Part shown: positions 12,735-23,400 of the stretch, one piece after another
Position numbering within the stretch: position 1 is the first letter of the stretch
How the letters are laid out: every line of letters starts with the position of its first letter
Source of the DNA: Scatophagus argus
Taxonomy: Eukaryota > Chordata > Actinopteri > Scatophagidae
Direction: 5' to 3'
Assembly: GCF_020382885.2 (NCBI RefSeq)
Contig: NC_058508.1
Span: 6,812,055-6,876,054, forward strand
Length of the DNA stretch: 64,000 bases
Made by a program: the position numbers and the translations under genes
The notes under the pieces: generated by a model
What the model saw: only the letters and a program-made list of their open reading frames with translations
Database searches by the model: none
Told to the model about the DNA's origin: nothing

Positions 12735-14223
12735 CTTGGTGCGACCTTTCACACCGGAAGTACAACTTAAGCCAAGTACCAATTTCAATTTCCTTCCTTT
12801 TTTGTTTTAAAAATAACCACAACCCGAACGAGTATATACACAAGGTTAAATATACTAAACAAGCACTATCAATATAATGAAGGGAGCATATATATTTTTA
12901 ACCATGGATCTATTTAAAATACAGCCATGTCAAACAAGTTACAACTTTTCGATTTAACTTCTGAAATGTCCCCTTAAGTACACGTTAATTTTGAGCACAT
13001 TAGGTATAGAGCTTCCCAGCTGGAAAATACTTTACTTTACTGATGGGTTTTAGTTTTAGATCTATAATGGGAGGAGCAGGACAAACTGTGATATCACTTG
13101 ACCAATGTATGATTTCATTACTAGTCTTTTTTTTTAGAAACTAAATGCTGTTTGTATATAACATGAACTACTATAAAAATCATGCAGCAGACAGGAATGA
13201 GGAGTCTCAGGCAACATCTACAAAGCTAAATATTTAATGGTGACATTTCACAGACAGGTCTGACCTCTCTAATCTCTTCTTGACTGACATACCAATAAAG
13301 GAACATAATGTAATTTACAGTCCTTGAAAATAAATTGAGTGTAATGTGTACTAGAAAGAAATGAACATATACTGCTTCAAAACCCGTCACTAACAGAGCA
13401 CACAAGATCTGTATGCCACAAGGATGGTGAAAACAAAAAAATCAACATAGCATGACGGCGGTTTTGAACCATCCCAGATTTACTCACACAAATGTGTTCA
13501 GTTATTTCGTGTAGGGAAGACCTTTTCTCAGGCTGAAGTTAGGCAGAGTTGCGGTCAGGACTTGCTGAGGGCAACCTCACTGTACTACCTAATCAGCAAT
13601 ATGGTATCTGCTATCTTGGTATACTTGAATGGTCTGTACACCCACAGAAAATTCAAAAAGAGTTAAAGACAATATAACCAAACACACCTGTGTGGACGCA
13701 CAGGACCTTCAACACACTGTATCTTTTAAAAATGACAATGCTGCTTGGTATCTGTCAATTAATCTTTTACAGCTTTTCTTCCCATCCTTTGTTGGACATG
13801 TGGGGTGGGGTAAAGTGGAGTTAAATTGGAGTATTAAAACAACTTAACATGTCTAAATGCGCTGGAATAGAATTGACAAAAATAAAAAAAACAAACAAAA
13901 CAAAGCATCCCTACGCATTCAATTTGACTTGGAACTCCCCAAATACACTGAATTAAAACAACAAATCACATCTTGCTTCTTTCCACTGCTCCATCTCAGG
14001 GACAAACTGGTGACATTTGGATACCACATAGCTGAAAACAAGATGTTGCGTATCCATGAATTTCACGTTCAGAGAAGTCATGTATATCAAATGAGTAAAA
14101 ATCAGCTTCATATGAGACAACACGTGCTGCCTGCTGTCAATGTGAAAAACACAGTTTGTATGTGAACACTGACAATGCAGTTACACATTTATGAACAGAC
14201 AGTGTATTCACACTAGACAAAAG
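12735..14223. other. Gap between poldip3 and rrp7a, mostly poldip3 3' UTR
   Basis: Both flanking genes are on the minus strand, so this 1.5 kb holds the poldip3 3' UTR and the rrp7a promoter. The reading frames at 13629-13847 and 13857-14165 have no family resemblance or coding-like composition. ETS-type CCGGAAGT occurs near 12754, just upstream of rrp7a. Confidence 0.5.
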
Positions 14224-17200
14224 CTATATCTTGATGCGAAAGGCAGTGGCCTGTGAGCTGGGGGGCTCAGTGGTGGAGGTGGACTGCGCAGTGGATTTGA
14301 ACAGAGCCTTGAGGATAGTCTGGGGGTCCACCTCTGGAGTGGGCTGAGATGAGGCTCGCTGACCGGCGGGACGAGTTAAGGATGAGGGCAGACCGTCTTT
14401 TTTTGTACCACTGCCTGTGCCTGGAGTGTCACTGAGCCTCCTGTAGGGGAAAAGGGATGGATGTCCAAGAAAACATGGTCATTTTGCCAAGAGCCTTACA
14501 TTCCTTGAGACTCAAGCCATATTTAAACTTAAATCAAAATTGTGTGTGGTCAAGAAGAAACACAATATCCATAGCTTGAACTCAATAATGCAATCACCAA
14601 ATGTACCACAGCTCAGTGTACCACTAAATAGTTTGTCAAACACCGAGATGCTTCAGTTCAAGGAAGACTGAATTAATCCTCCCTGGATAGACACAGGAGA
14701 GTATTTGCAGATGATTACTTGCAAATTTAGTAGAAACAATGTCACTATTCATTGTACTTAGAAAGAAATAAATGAATTTCAATCATTCGGGTTTGAAGCA
14801 AATTACAGCTCATGGGAAATATGCAAAATAAAGTATGCACATGTAAACACAGCCCACTACAGATTAATTTGAAATGAAGGAAGGAATTAAGCCTTTCGGG
14901 CTTACTTACAATAGAATGGGCTGATCAGAAGTGATGACATTTCCCTGAATATGAAGGTTACACTTCATAGGCTGGCCTGGAGGTGAATAAGAAGAAAAGA
15001 TTAAAATAATAATTATAATAATAATTAAACAGGACATAGACCCAAACGCCGTCAAACCTGTTGGGGCAGTCTCAGTGATGCTGAACTAAATCTAAGTTGG
15101 CCTTGGTTTAACAAATATAGACAATGATGTCCCTAACCAGTAAACATGTCATCAGTACTGTAGTCATTGACCTACATGTAAAACACAAGTCAGAGCCCAA
15201 AACCAATAGAGGCATTTCATGTGTGCGTCCTTGCCAGTGGCACTCACCGTCCAGGCAGCGGTTGTTGTACTTCCTGTATGCGCTCACGGCATCCTCCTTA
15301 CGTACAAACACAACTTCAGCCACACCCACCTTCACCAGTCGTGCTCGCTTCAAGGCCCCGCACACACAGAACAGTTCCTGTGGACAAATAGATAGAGAGT
15401 ATAAACACACACTGAATGAGTCATCATAGCACCACAGCACTCAGCACACAACTGAATATCAAACATAACAAAAGGATTTACTCACAACTATGTCTTCCTC
15501 AGTAACCCGGGGATGCAGGTTGTTAACTGTAATTTTTGTCCCCTCCAAAGGACTGAAAGCAGGCTACAAAGAAACATGACACCACATTATTAAGCGTATG
15601 CAATCAAAATGGCTGACATGAAACAATGGGAGCAAGCTTGGCAAGGAACATGCCAAATGTTTTAGCCTGATAAGCCATGTATTCCAACGATTACAGCTAC
15701 TGCAATCTTGCCACCATCATGTGATCAGTTCACAAAATCCAGTTTGTGGTTACATTACAAACACAATCCTCCAGTGGTGACTTTGTAAAGAAACATTTCG
15801 ATGACCAAGGACGCACCTATTTTTTCTCTGCATGGATCAAATGACAGTCTACTCGCATTAAATCCTGAATTTAATTAGCAGGGAAAACACCAAATACTGA
15901 AGCACCCAGGTCAACTTTTTACTGTAAGAGTGGGGAAAGAGGAAGCACAACAGGAAAAATAAAGTAGGGGATAGGCTTAAATTCCTAGCATGGGATGAAT
16001 ATCCACATCACATTAATTATCTGAAAAACATTTTGAAGCATACGTGTCTGATTTTTACTTCAGAGCGTATCTACAACTGTTGCAACAGTTAATGTTATTG
16101 CTCACAAAATTACCAAATCCAGGGACTGCTCTGTGGAGGAAAAAGTATTGTTAGCCAAGGGAGTCCTTGATAAATAATCAGAGGCTTTCTTAGTTCCACA
16201 GTGAGTTAGAACAAACAATTCTCAGTGTAAGCATTTCTAATTCACTGGCAGGCTAAGCATTTCAATCAATCTTAACTTAGCTGGTTACTTTTAATATTCT
16301 CAAATAGTGAAAATGACACCAAATAATAATTAAAAGGTGTAGACAAGCACACACAGCTACAGTTGCAAGCAGGGATGTTTACCTGAGGGGGAGTAGGAGT
16401 CGTGGTGGTAGCTTCTGCTGTGCTTTGCTGGAGAGTCCTGGAGACGGGTTGTAAAGTTGCAGCTGAGGATCTGGCAGCAGCCATGCTGGGGTTGGGTCGA
16501 GTGGGAGCCACTGGAACAGGGGGACGTGGGGCCGTGTACGCATCATTTTTAACCACCTTGGTGATTGGTGCGGACATGGAAAATGTGGAGCCCGCTGCAC
16601 CAGACTGTGCAAAATAAAAGGAATGAAAAGTTTAATTTCATACACGAAACAGAAAACTGGATGTGAAAAATAAAACCCAAGCTTTACAGATAGACTAACA
16701 TCCCTCCCTGTAGTAACAGAGATTCTTTCATTTTTTTCTGTTTAAAAAAAAAAAAAAAAAAAATACAAGCACTGAAAACAAGGTTGGTCCTGGATGTCTC
16801 ATATCTCCTTCTTCCTCTAGAAGCAGAGATTCCCAATTTATGTGTGAAAGAGAAAAGGGCTTCATACAGCAAGGGGAATTCTTTGATTCAATAATCTCTG
16901 CACACCTAACATCAAACTAACCCGCACACATAGAGGAGATGGAGATCCATAAATATGGTTGGTATAGAAGATATAAGAAGTAAACACGAGAATAATTTAA
17001 GCAGTAAATAAAGACTTTTAAGCAGATTAATTTAAACCTCTAACTCTTACCCGTGACTGTAGCATACTATTAGCTGTAGTGATCTTTATTTGTTTACTGG
17101 AGATGTCATCATGCTCCTTTGAGACAGGCTGTGGGAAAAAAAAAAGTTAATACTATGTTTTACAGTCTTAGCCATTACATAGGTGAAACACCGTGTTCTC

Positions 17201-19245
17201 ATTCAGACAAATTTCTATAAACATACGAATTGTCCTCAATTTTTAATGAGTAAACATAAAAAGAAAAACATCTCATCAACCTGTGTTGCTGCACGGATTC
17301 CACCTGACATCCCCACTGGACGTTGCTGTAAAGATAGATGCCAAACATTAACTACAGTAAGCATGTCAGAATCAGAATCAGAATTCCTTTATTAATCCCT
17401 GGAGGGAAATTCTTGAAGCCTCCGCTGTCAATGTGCATTTACGCTTTAACTTCAAATGAATGTCATATGCAGGCTGTGTCAGAAAGAAAGAAGGAAGGAA
17501 GAAGAAGAAGAAGAAAGATACTTATTTGAACCTCACCTGAATGGTCTTGGTTATTTTCAGGGGTGGTGCAGCAACTGTCTGTGTCCCTCCAATGCTTCTC
17601 TTGAGGCTCAGCCTGTCACGAGCATCCATCATTCTTTTATTATTGCTCAGCTGTGGTGTTGCACCGCCCCTCATGCTCAGTCCTTGTACATTAGAGGCAA
17701 ACTGCCTTGTGTTCACACTGACAAGATTGTTGTTAGTGTGTATCTGTATCTGTGGCACAAGTGTCTGGCTCTGTAGCTGGTGCTTTACTGCTGTCATTTG
17801 TGTGGTCTGAGACGGAACACTGAACTGATTTTGCCCCTGTTTGCGTGAGTTGATCATCTGACGGGCATCCTGCACTCCCCCTGCTCCTCCCCTGCCACGG
17901 ATTTTGAAGCGAGCATCTTTCTGACCAAGCTTTTCTCTGGCGTCTTTCACTTGAAATCCTGAAGGAAGACAGGAAGGTGACAGGAGGATGAACTTAGTAA
18001 TGTCCAAAACTAAAAACTATCTGATCAGTTGTTTTTCACTTGATATAAGATATGAGTAAACTGGCACATTATTTTGCCAAGGCAATAACAACGTTATTTA
18101 TATAGCACCTTTCAAAAAACAGGTTTGCAAAGTTCTTAACAATCATTTAAAACAAAACACTGAATAGAAGGCAATAAACAAAACCTAAACAGACACATGG
18201 TGAAGGTTTAAGATTTAGATAAAAGCAATAATAATAATAATAATAATAATAATGATGATGATGATAGTGGTCCTTACCTGCTCCTCCTCCTCCTCCGAGC
18301 CGCTGTCTGACATCATTAACCCCAATCTTCTGTCGAGCGTCAAAGCTCTTGCCAATCCCTCCTGCACCCCGTCCAAACATGGGCCTGAGAGAAAGGAAAA
18401 CCAAAATTTCTTGACATTCCCCACTGGCAGTATAACACCCATTAACGCTCAATTCAACATTTAGAAGTTTTGAAATCCTTGAACACTTTCCAAAATACTA
18501 ACCATACCAACCAATATCAACCACATTTTCCATATACTAACAATAAAGCTCACAATGGCAAAGTTCATTTTTTAGCAGCAAAAATCTGCTTTGTTGCCAA
18601 CATAAGAAGTCGCTCGCTAACTTGCTAAGCCTGGAGAGTGAAGCTACAAACATAAGCAAACAACTGCATCCATTCAAATTTCTGCTCTACTGCGACTTCC
18701 AAATATCAGTTAGGTTAACAAACTGGCTTTTGTTGTGTTATTCCCCCGTATTTCCCTAATTTAGCAATGAATAACTTCATACGTAAAGGCCTACAGATAA
18801 TGTCTGCTATTTAGCCTAACGTTTACGATGTAAGCTAACGTACCTAGCTTTGTGTTATGAGGGCCTAGAAGAAGAAGAATCAACTTTATTGGCAGTATAT
18901 ATATTTTTACATACACACACTGAATTCGTCTTCTGCATTTGACCCATCCTTAGTTGAACACACACATGCAACACCCAGCAAATTACATGCAGTGAAACAC
19001 ACACAGGAGCAGTGGGCAGCATCAGGCGCCCACTGCGCCTACGACTACTGCGTTAGCCTACGACAGCCAACTAGCAACAAATAGCTCTCGATACTCATTA
19101 TCCTTTCAAAAATGTTACAAAAAGTTGCAGCGTCCTCAGTAAGCAAACATCCATCAATGCAGTGATAGCTTTAATACCTTTTGGTTGGTGCCTTGAGATT
19201 AATACCGCGCTGTCGTATCACTTCATCCAAAGAGACGTCTGCCAT
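14224..19245 (-). CDS. poldip3: Polymerase delta-interacting protein 3 (SKAR)
   Basis: POLDIP3/SKAR is an RRM protein of the exon junction complex and TREX export machinery; it recruits S6K1 to new mRNAs and also binds the p50 subunit of DNA polymerase delta. Ten coding exons: 19178-19245, 18278-18384, 17537-17958, 17281-17325, 17051-17128, 16383-16604, 15486-15563, 15248-15377, 14910-14976 and 14224-14440; 477 residues. The N-terminal half carries the family's repeated DAR motifs (FDARQKIG, DAREKLGQKDARFKI, VQDARQMI, MDARDRLSLKRS) and ITKTIQ. A middle part has KVVKNDAYTAP. The RRM spans about residues 345-420 (TKITVNNLHPRVTEEDIV, ELFCVCGALKRARLVKVG, EVVFVRKEDAVSAYRKYNNR). The end is EVDPQTILKALFKS then FRIKI. 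The exon at 15486 must start after the TTTGTAG acceptor for the frame to hold. It is head-to-head with RNU12, as in human. Confidence 0.96.
17366..17414 (-). repeat. Non-LTR retrotransposon 3' tail fragment
   Basis: On the minus strand this reads a TTCCC...GGGATTAATAAAG core followed by repeated CTGATT units. It is a short dispersed tail of a kind common in fish introns, here in a poldip3 intron. The core resembles the tail at 20941. The family was not determined. Confidence 0.5.
18225..18266. repeat. (TAA)n and (TGA)n microsatellite
   Basis: Trinucleotide repeat in the poldip3 intron directly after the exon at 18278-18384. It creates false poly-Ile and poly-Tyr frames. Confidence 0.9.
18867..19045 (-). 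repeat. LINE/SINE-type 3' end fragment with AAGAAGAAG tail
   Basis: In poldip3 intron 1. On the minus strand it ends AATAAAGTTGATTCTTCTTC, preceded by CTGCCC and TGTGTGTTTCACTGCATG-type sequence; this is a common dispersed teleost repeat. A shorter copy of the same end is at 26092-26131. No reading frame is left. Confidence 0.55.
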
Positions 19246-19581
19246 TTTCTCACACTACCTCCCAGCGCGTGCGTACTTAAGACATTTTAGCTTGAACTTA
19301 CGGAAGCCGATTTGGGCCAGACAACATATTTGCTGTTTGAAACTGATGTTTAATACGTTTAAATTCCACTATTTGATCATTGTTTTTCGTTTCAAAAATA
19401 AGAATAGATATCGATGAAGTGCTGAAATACAAACTACACTGACCAAGGGAGTAAACAATGTCCCCTGACAAATGCTAAATCTGCTATCGATTACTCTAGA
19501 CATAAGCTATATGCCAATATACCCATGAGCCTTTGCACTAAATAGTCGCAAGAAGCTGAATGGTTTTCCCCAACGAGCGTA

Positions 19582-19589
19582 GTTTGCAT
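19582..19589 (+). promoter_or_regulatory. Octamer-like distal element of RNU12
   Basis: GTTTGCAT, one mismatch from the octamer ATTTGCAT, about 165-170 bases upstream of the U12 start. Vertebrate snRNA genes usually carry an octamer-type distal enhancer in this region. Position and match support it, but such octamers also occur by chance. Confidence 0.4.
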
Positions 19590-19690
19590 CATCAGAACAC
19601 TGTTATGCTCTCTATCGCTACAAATTATTATTTACTACGCATATAACTATCGATATAAAGTAGTAATCGGCTGTAAGTGACCTAATAATT

Positions 19691-19710
19691 GGCACCCTAA
19701 CAGAGAACGC
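19691..19710 (+). promoter_or_regulatory. Candidate proximal sequence element (PSE) of RNU12
   Basis: GGCACCCTAACAGAGAACGC lies at -62 to -43 from the U12 start. The position is that of the SNAPc-bound PSE, and CACCCTAA resembles the conserved core CACC(N)TAA of vertebrate PSEs. No TATA box follows, as expected for a polymerase II snRNA gene. Confidence 0.55.
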
Positions 19711-19752
19711 ATGGGCAATGTGTCTATGTCGGTCTTCGGCGATTGACTGGTT

Positions 19753-19906
19753 ATGCCTTAAACTGATGAGTAAGGAAAATAACGACGCGGGGTGACGCCC
19801 GTGTCCTCGTTAAACTTACGAGACGAATTTTTGAAGGGGTACAGGTCTGCCTGTTCAGGTGACTCGCCTACTTTGCGAGATGCCCTATGGGACCAGGACC
19901 TACCCC
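19753..19906 (+). ncRNA. rnu12: U12 minor-spliceosome small nuclear RNA
   Basis: U12 snRNA pairs with the branch site of U12-type introns and, with U11, defines their 3' side. The 5' end reads ATGCCTTAAACTGATGAGTA, one base off the human sequence. The branch-site recognition stretch GAGTAAGGAAAATAACGA is identical to human. Next come a stem (GGGGTGACGCCC), an Sm site AATTTTTGA at 19826-19834, and the conserved block GCCTACTTTGCGAGATGCC. Length about 150 nt, as expected; the exact 3' end (19903-19906) is inferred. It lies head-to-head with poldip3, the same arrangement as human RNU12 at 22q13.2. A PSE-like element upstream and a 3'-box-like element downstream suggest a functional gene rather than a dispersed pseudogene. 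Confidence 0.95.
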
Positions 19907-19917
19907 AAACCCCATAT

Positions 19918-19933
19918 GTGTACAAAAGGAATA
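19918..19933 (+). terminator. snRNA 3' box of RNU12
   Basis: GTGTACAAAAGGAATA, about 12 bases beyond the RNA 3' end, resembles the 3' box consensus GTTTN(0-3)AAA...AGA used by Integrator to process polymerase II snRNAs. Confidence 0.6.
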
Positions 19934-20425
19934 ACCGAATAATATCACTATGTGATGCTATTTCAAAAAATCGTATTTTCTCAACACCAAAACCACATTA
20001 GTGGGAACGCGTACTGAGTGTCCTCCAGTTGTTCTGTCGACACACCCATTCTCACTAATAGCACGCACTGAAAAACGCAAAGACTTCACCGTTGTACTGA
20101 TTGATTTAAAATGCTTCTACAGTCTGCATCGATTGAAAATATTTCGAGGGATTGAACAAAATAATAATTTCTGCAGTATTAAAAAAAATATACTGGTTTG
20201 CCTGAATATAATCCAAACCTACTACACATAAAGATGCGTTTTTAATGTTATCGTATTGTGTATAGGAATCAAACAACAAACATGGGTCAGCAGAGCGTGC
20301 CAATAAAAACTCCAAGTCCCAGAATGCAGTTGGGCAGGCGCAGATCCAACCTGCTGGTTTGGTGCCCGCGAGCTGTTCATCACCGCTACCTCAAGTCGCT
20401 GTCTCGCCGAACCGTTAGAGGAGAA
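19934..20425. other. Intergenic region and promoter of fam234b
   Basis: No gene is supported between the U12 3' box and the fam234b start codon. It contains the SPH/ZNF143-type site at 20309-20328. Confidence 0.55.
20309..20328 (+). promoter_or_regulatory. ZNF143/Staf (SPH) binding site upstream of fam234b
   Basis: ACTCCAAGTCCCAGAATGCA is close to the ZNF143 site ACTACAANTCCCAGAATGCA, including the core TCCCAGAATGCA. It lies about 100 bases upstream of the fam234b ATG, a typical position for this factor in mRNA promoters. It also lies about 400 bases downstream of RNU12, a gene class that often uses the same factor. Confidence 0.7.
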
Positions 20426-23400
20426 ATGGCTGCGGCTCTGTCCCGTGCCCTGAAACTACCCGGTAGGACGCGCTTCATATATTTCCAACAGACAGATAAA
20501 CAGACGAAGCCGTTTAGCGGACAATTTACTGAAACCAGTCTGGACAAGGTGGTGTGTGAGGATCCTCTGGCGCTGCTCTGCTCTTTATTATTAGCGTTGT
20601 GCAGTTGATTCATTTGATGTTCTGATATGTCTCACATAGTTAGCATCTGTTCCATACAATCCCAGATTAATGAACGTAATTTTTAAAAGGATGCAACTGA
20701 AGATGGATATGTTTTCCGTGTGTGCAGAGCAACATGCTGACATCTTTCTGTCACAGCGCCTCTGCTGTTCTCTGCCATATGGCTAGCTGCTAGCTAATGT
20801 TAACCCAGCAGAAACTGATCTGCTGCCGGAGGGTTAACAAGCAAAACATAATGATGAATATTACATGTGATATGCGGGCAACATATCGGACTGTACATGT
20901 GGCGTTGCTTGTGAAACAGCTACTCATAAGATTTAGTACTTGAATTTCCCCCGGGATCAATAAAGTATCTATCTATCTATTTATCTACTTGTACTACTGT
21001 AATAGTCTTATTGTTGTAGTATTTAAAAATGTCATGTTATCCTCGGCTGTATTTCGAGAGGTGTCTAATTTTGAACAGGTTACAGTATTTATTTATTTAT
21101 TACTTTTAAAGATCAAAATAACCTTATGTAATCGTTATAAAACAATAAATCGTCATAAACAGTACCTTTATTCTTATTACTGCACTCTGTCGTACCTTAT
21201 ACATTTAGTCCTGTGTATAGATGTGATGATCCTTACCTATAGAGGAAAAATATTTTTCAAACTGCCCAGAGTAAAGGCAGGATACATCTGTAATTCACCA
21301 GTACTATGAGACAATTAATAGTTGTGTCAGCAGTATCAGAATCCAGTGACCTCCTGTCCCACTCATGCTCTGACCAACGTGATCCTCACCGGCAGCCTCT
21401 GTGTCTCTGCAGGGAAAAAGGGCTCAGACCTTGGCGAGTACGACCCTCTCACCCAAGCAGACAGCGAGGATGAGAGCGAAGAGGACGACCTCGTCCTCAA
21501 TTATCCTCGAAATGGCCTTGGCAGGGACAGCTGCCTCAGCGTGGGCTCCTCAAAGCTGCGGGGTGGCAGATCTGGAAGACTTGTAGGGGCCGAAGACGAG
21601 GCGCAGGAGGATGAAGAAGACGAAGAGGATGAATGGAGGGAACGACTTCCCAGCAAAGCTGGACAGGACAGGGATGACATGGCTGGCGTGCAGTACTGGA
21701 GCCACAGGGACTCCGGCAGGGACAGGGTGGGGGAAGACAGAGGGGTGGCTGGGACACTGGGGGTTGCCGGGCTCAGGGTTCACAGTGCTGATGCAGAGGA
21801 AAAGAGGATGAGGATGAAGAATGCTGTCCGGAGTGCGTTTTTCCTTGTGCCTCTGGTCTGTGCCACTTTGCTCGTGTTGCTGTGTGCATTTCTGATTCCG
21901 TGCCAGAAGGGAGATCTGGAAAAGAGGCTGCAATGGGAGAGAGCACTGGGACATGCAGGAGGTAAAGAGAATAATGTTGAAGCCTACACCTCAGATAATG
22001 CTAACTCCATAAAGACTTACTGAGGAGTCTCTGTGGCTAGACAACGCTGTCTCACCCATTAATTAGTCTTCTGTAATTACACAGGATCGGGAGTTCTCAC
22101 TCCACCTACTGCATGTTCTGTTTCAGCATGTTCTATGAAGATATTGTAGAGTGGTAATAAACATAAACTTGACGAGATTGTGTTTACAATGACCACATGT
22201 TTTTTCCAGTACTTCAGAAAACAAGCATGGACAGCTCAGCCGAGGAATATAATCATAAATGTTTTAACACATTTTTTCCTCATTTCTTGCTGCTGTTCCT
22301 AAATGTAGGTCAGCTGAACACTTTAATCTTTCACTCATTTAAAGAAACAAACAAAAAAAAAACAACAAAAAACTACCGGTGGGTGGTGTTGCTTTGTTTT
22401 GGTTTCTCCATCCAGGTGTCACTCCGCCTGCTCTTGCATTGTGGGATGTCGACGGCGATTCAGTGAAGGATGTGTTTCTGGGTGTTACTGAGTGGACCAA
22501 TGACACACATCCCTCGCAAGGGAACAAAAGTATGTGAGGGCTTCTTTGAAAAGACACGGATTGACAATTTATGAAAAACCCGGTTTTACTGATTTATCAT
22601 GCTGTCTCTTCAACACAGTCTACAGTGCGGTGGCCCTGTCTGCGGTCAGCGGCCAGGTGCTGTGGAGGAAAGTCATGTGGGAGTCGGTGATGTACATCCA
22701 GTGTGGCCTGCAGCACGGCACCCAGCCGTCACCTGTGGTCCTCCTCATCGGCAAATCCGTCGTCACGGCAGTCAATGGAACCACAGGTGAGAGGACAAGC
22801 CACGCTTTTGTATTTGTTCTGTTGTCATAGTCTGCCGTCTGGGTATCCTGTAGGATATGCTCATGTACAAGAGACACAGATGACTGATGCCTTGTAAGGA
22901 CAAGCCAACAGGGGCAATCCAGCCGTACTTACCCATTTAAAAACCTTTCACTCCCCAGGGAAGAACTTGTGGTCAGTCCCGCTCAAGAACATTGAATTCC
23001 AGGCAGTGTTACTTCCAGACCTCCAGGGAGACTCAGTCCCAGATCTGCTGATAGCTACCCTGCCTGCAGATGAGGTACAGCTATGACAACCACCTCCTTT
23101 TTACCTCCCATACACATACAGTAACATGTTACACGTTAAGTTACACTGAGCCACATAGAATTACACATAGAACTTGCACTGTGACCAACAATGATCAAGG
23201 CTTTTAAGCTTTTACTATAAAATAACACTGTCTGTTTCATTTCTGTTCTATTAGTAGTTTACAAATACACTGCGTTCCAAATTATTATGCAAATGATATT
23301 TTTCTGTGATCGTTCTAAATAGTCGATGCAAATGTCAGTCAGCATAGTTTTCAAGTCATTAACCGTTAGAGTATAAATTGAATGTTACAAAAACCTCCCA

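Larger units (their letters stand above)
19246..19752. other. Bidirectional promoter region between poldip3 and RNU12
   Basis: About 0.5 kb with no coding frame. It should hold the poldip3 promoter on one side and the snRNA promoter on the other (elements listed separately). Confidence 0.6.

Noticed and set aside
13629-14165. Two neighbouring plus-strand open frames between rrp7a and poldip3
   Set aside because: They lie antisense in the poldip3 3' UTR, are AT-rich and lack any family motif or splice context.
21536-21954. Minus-strand open frames opposite fam234b exon 2
   Set aside because: Antisense to an acidic coding exon whose plus-strand frame matches human FAM234B directly.
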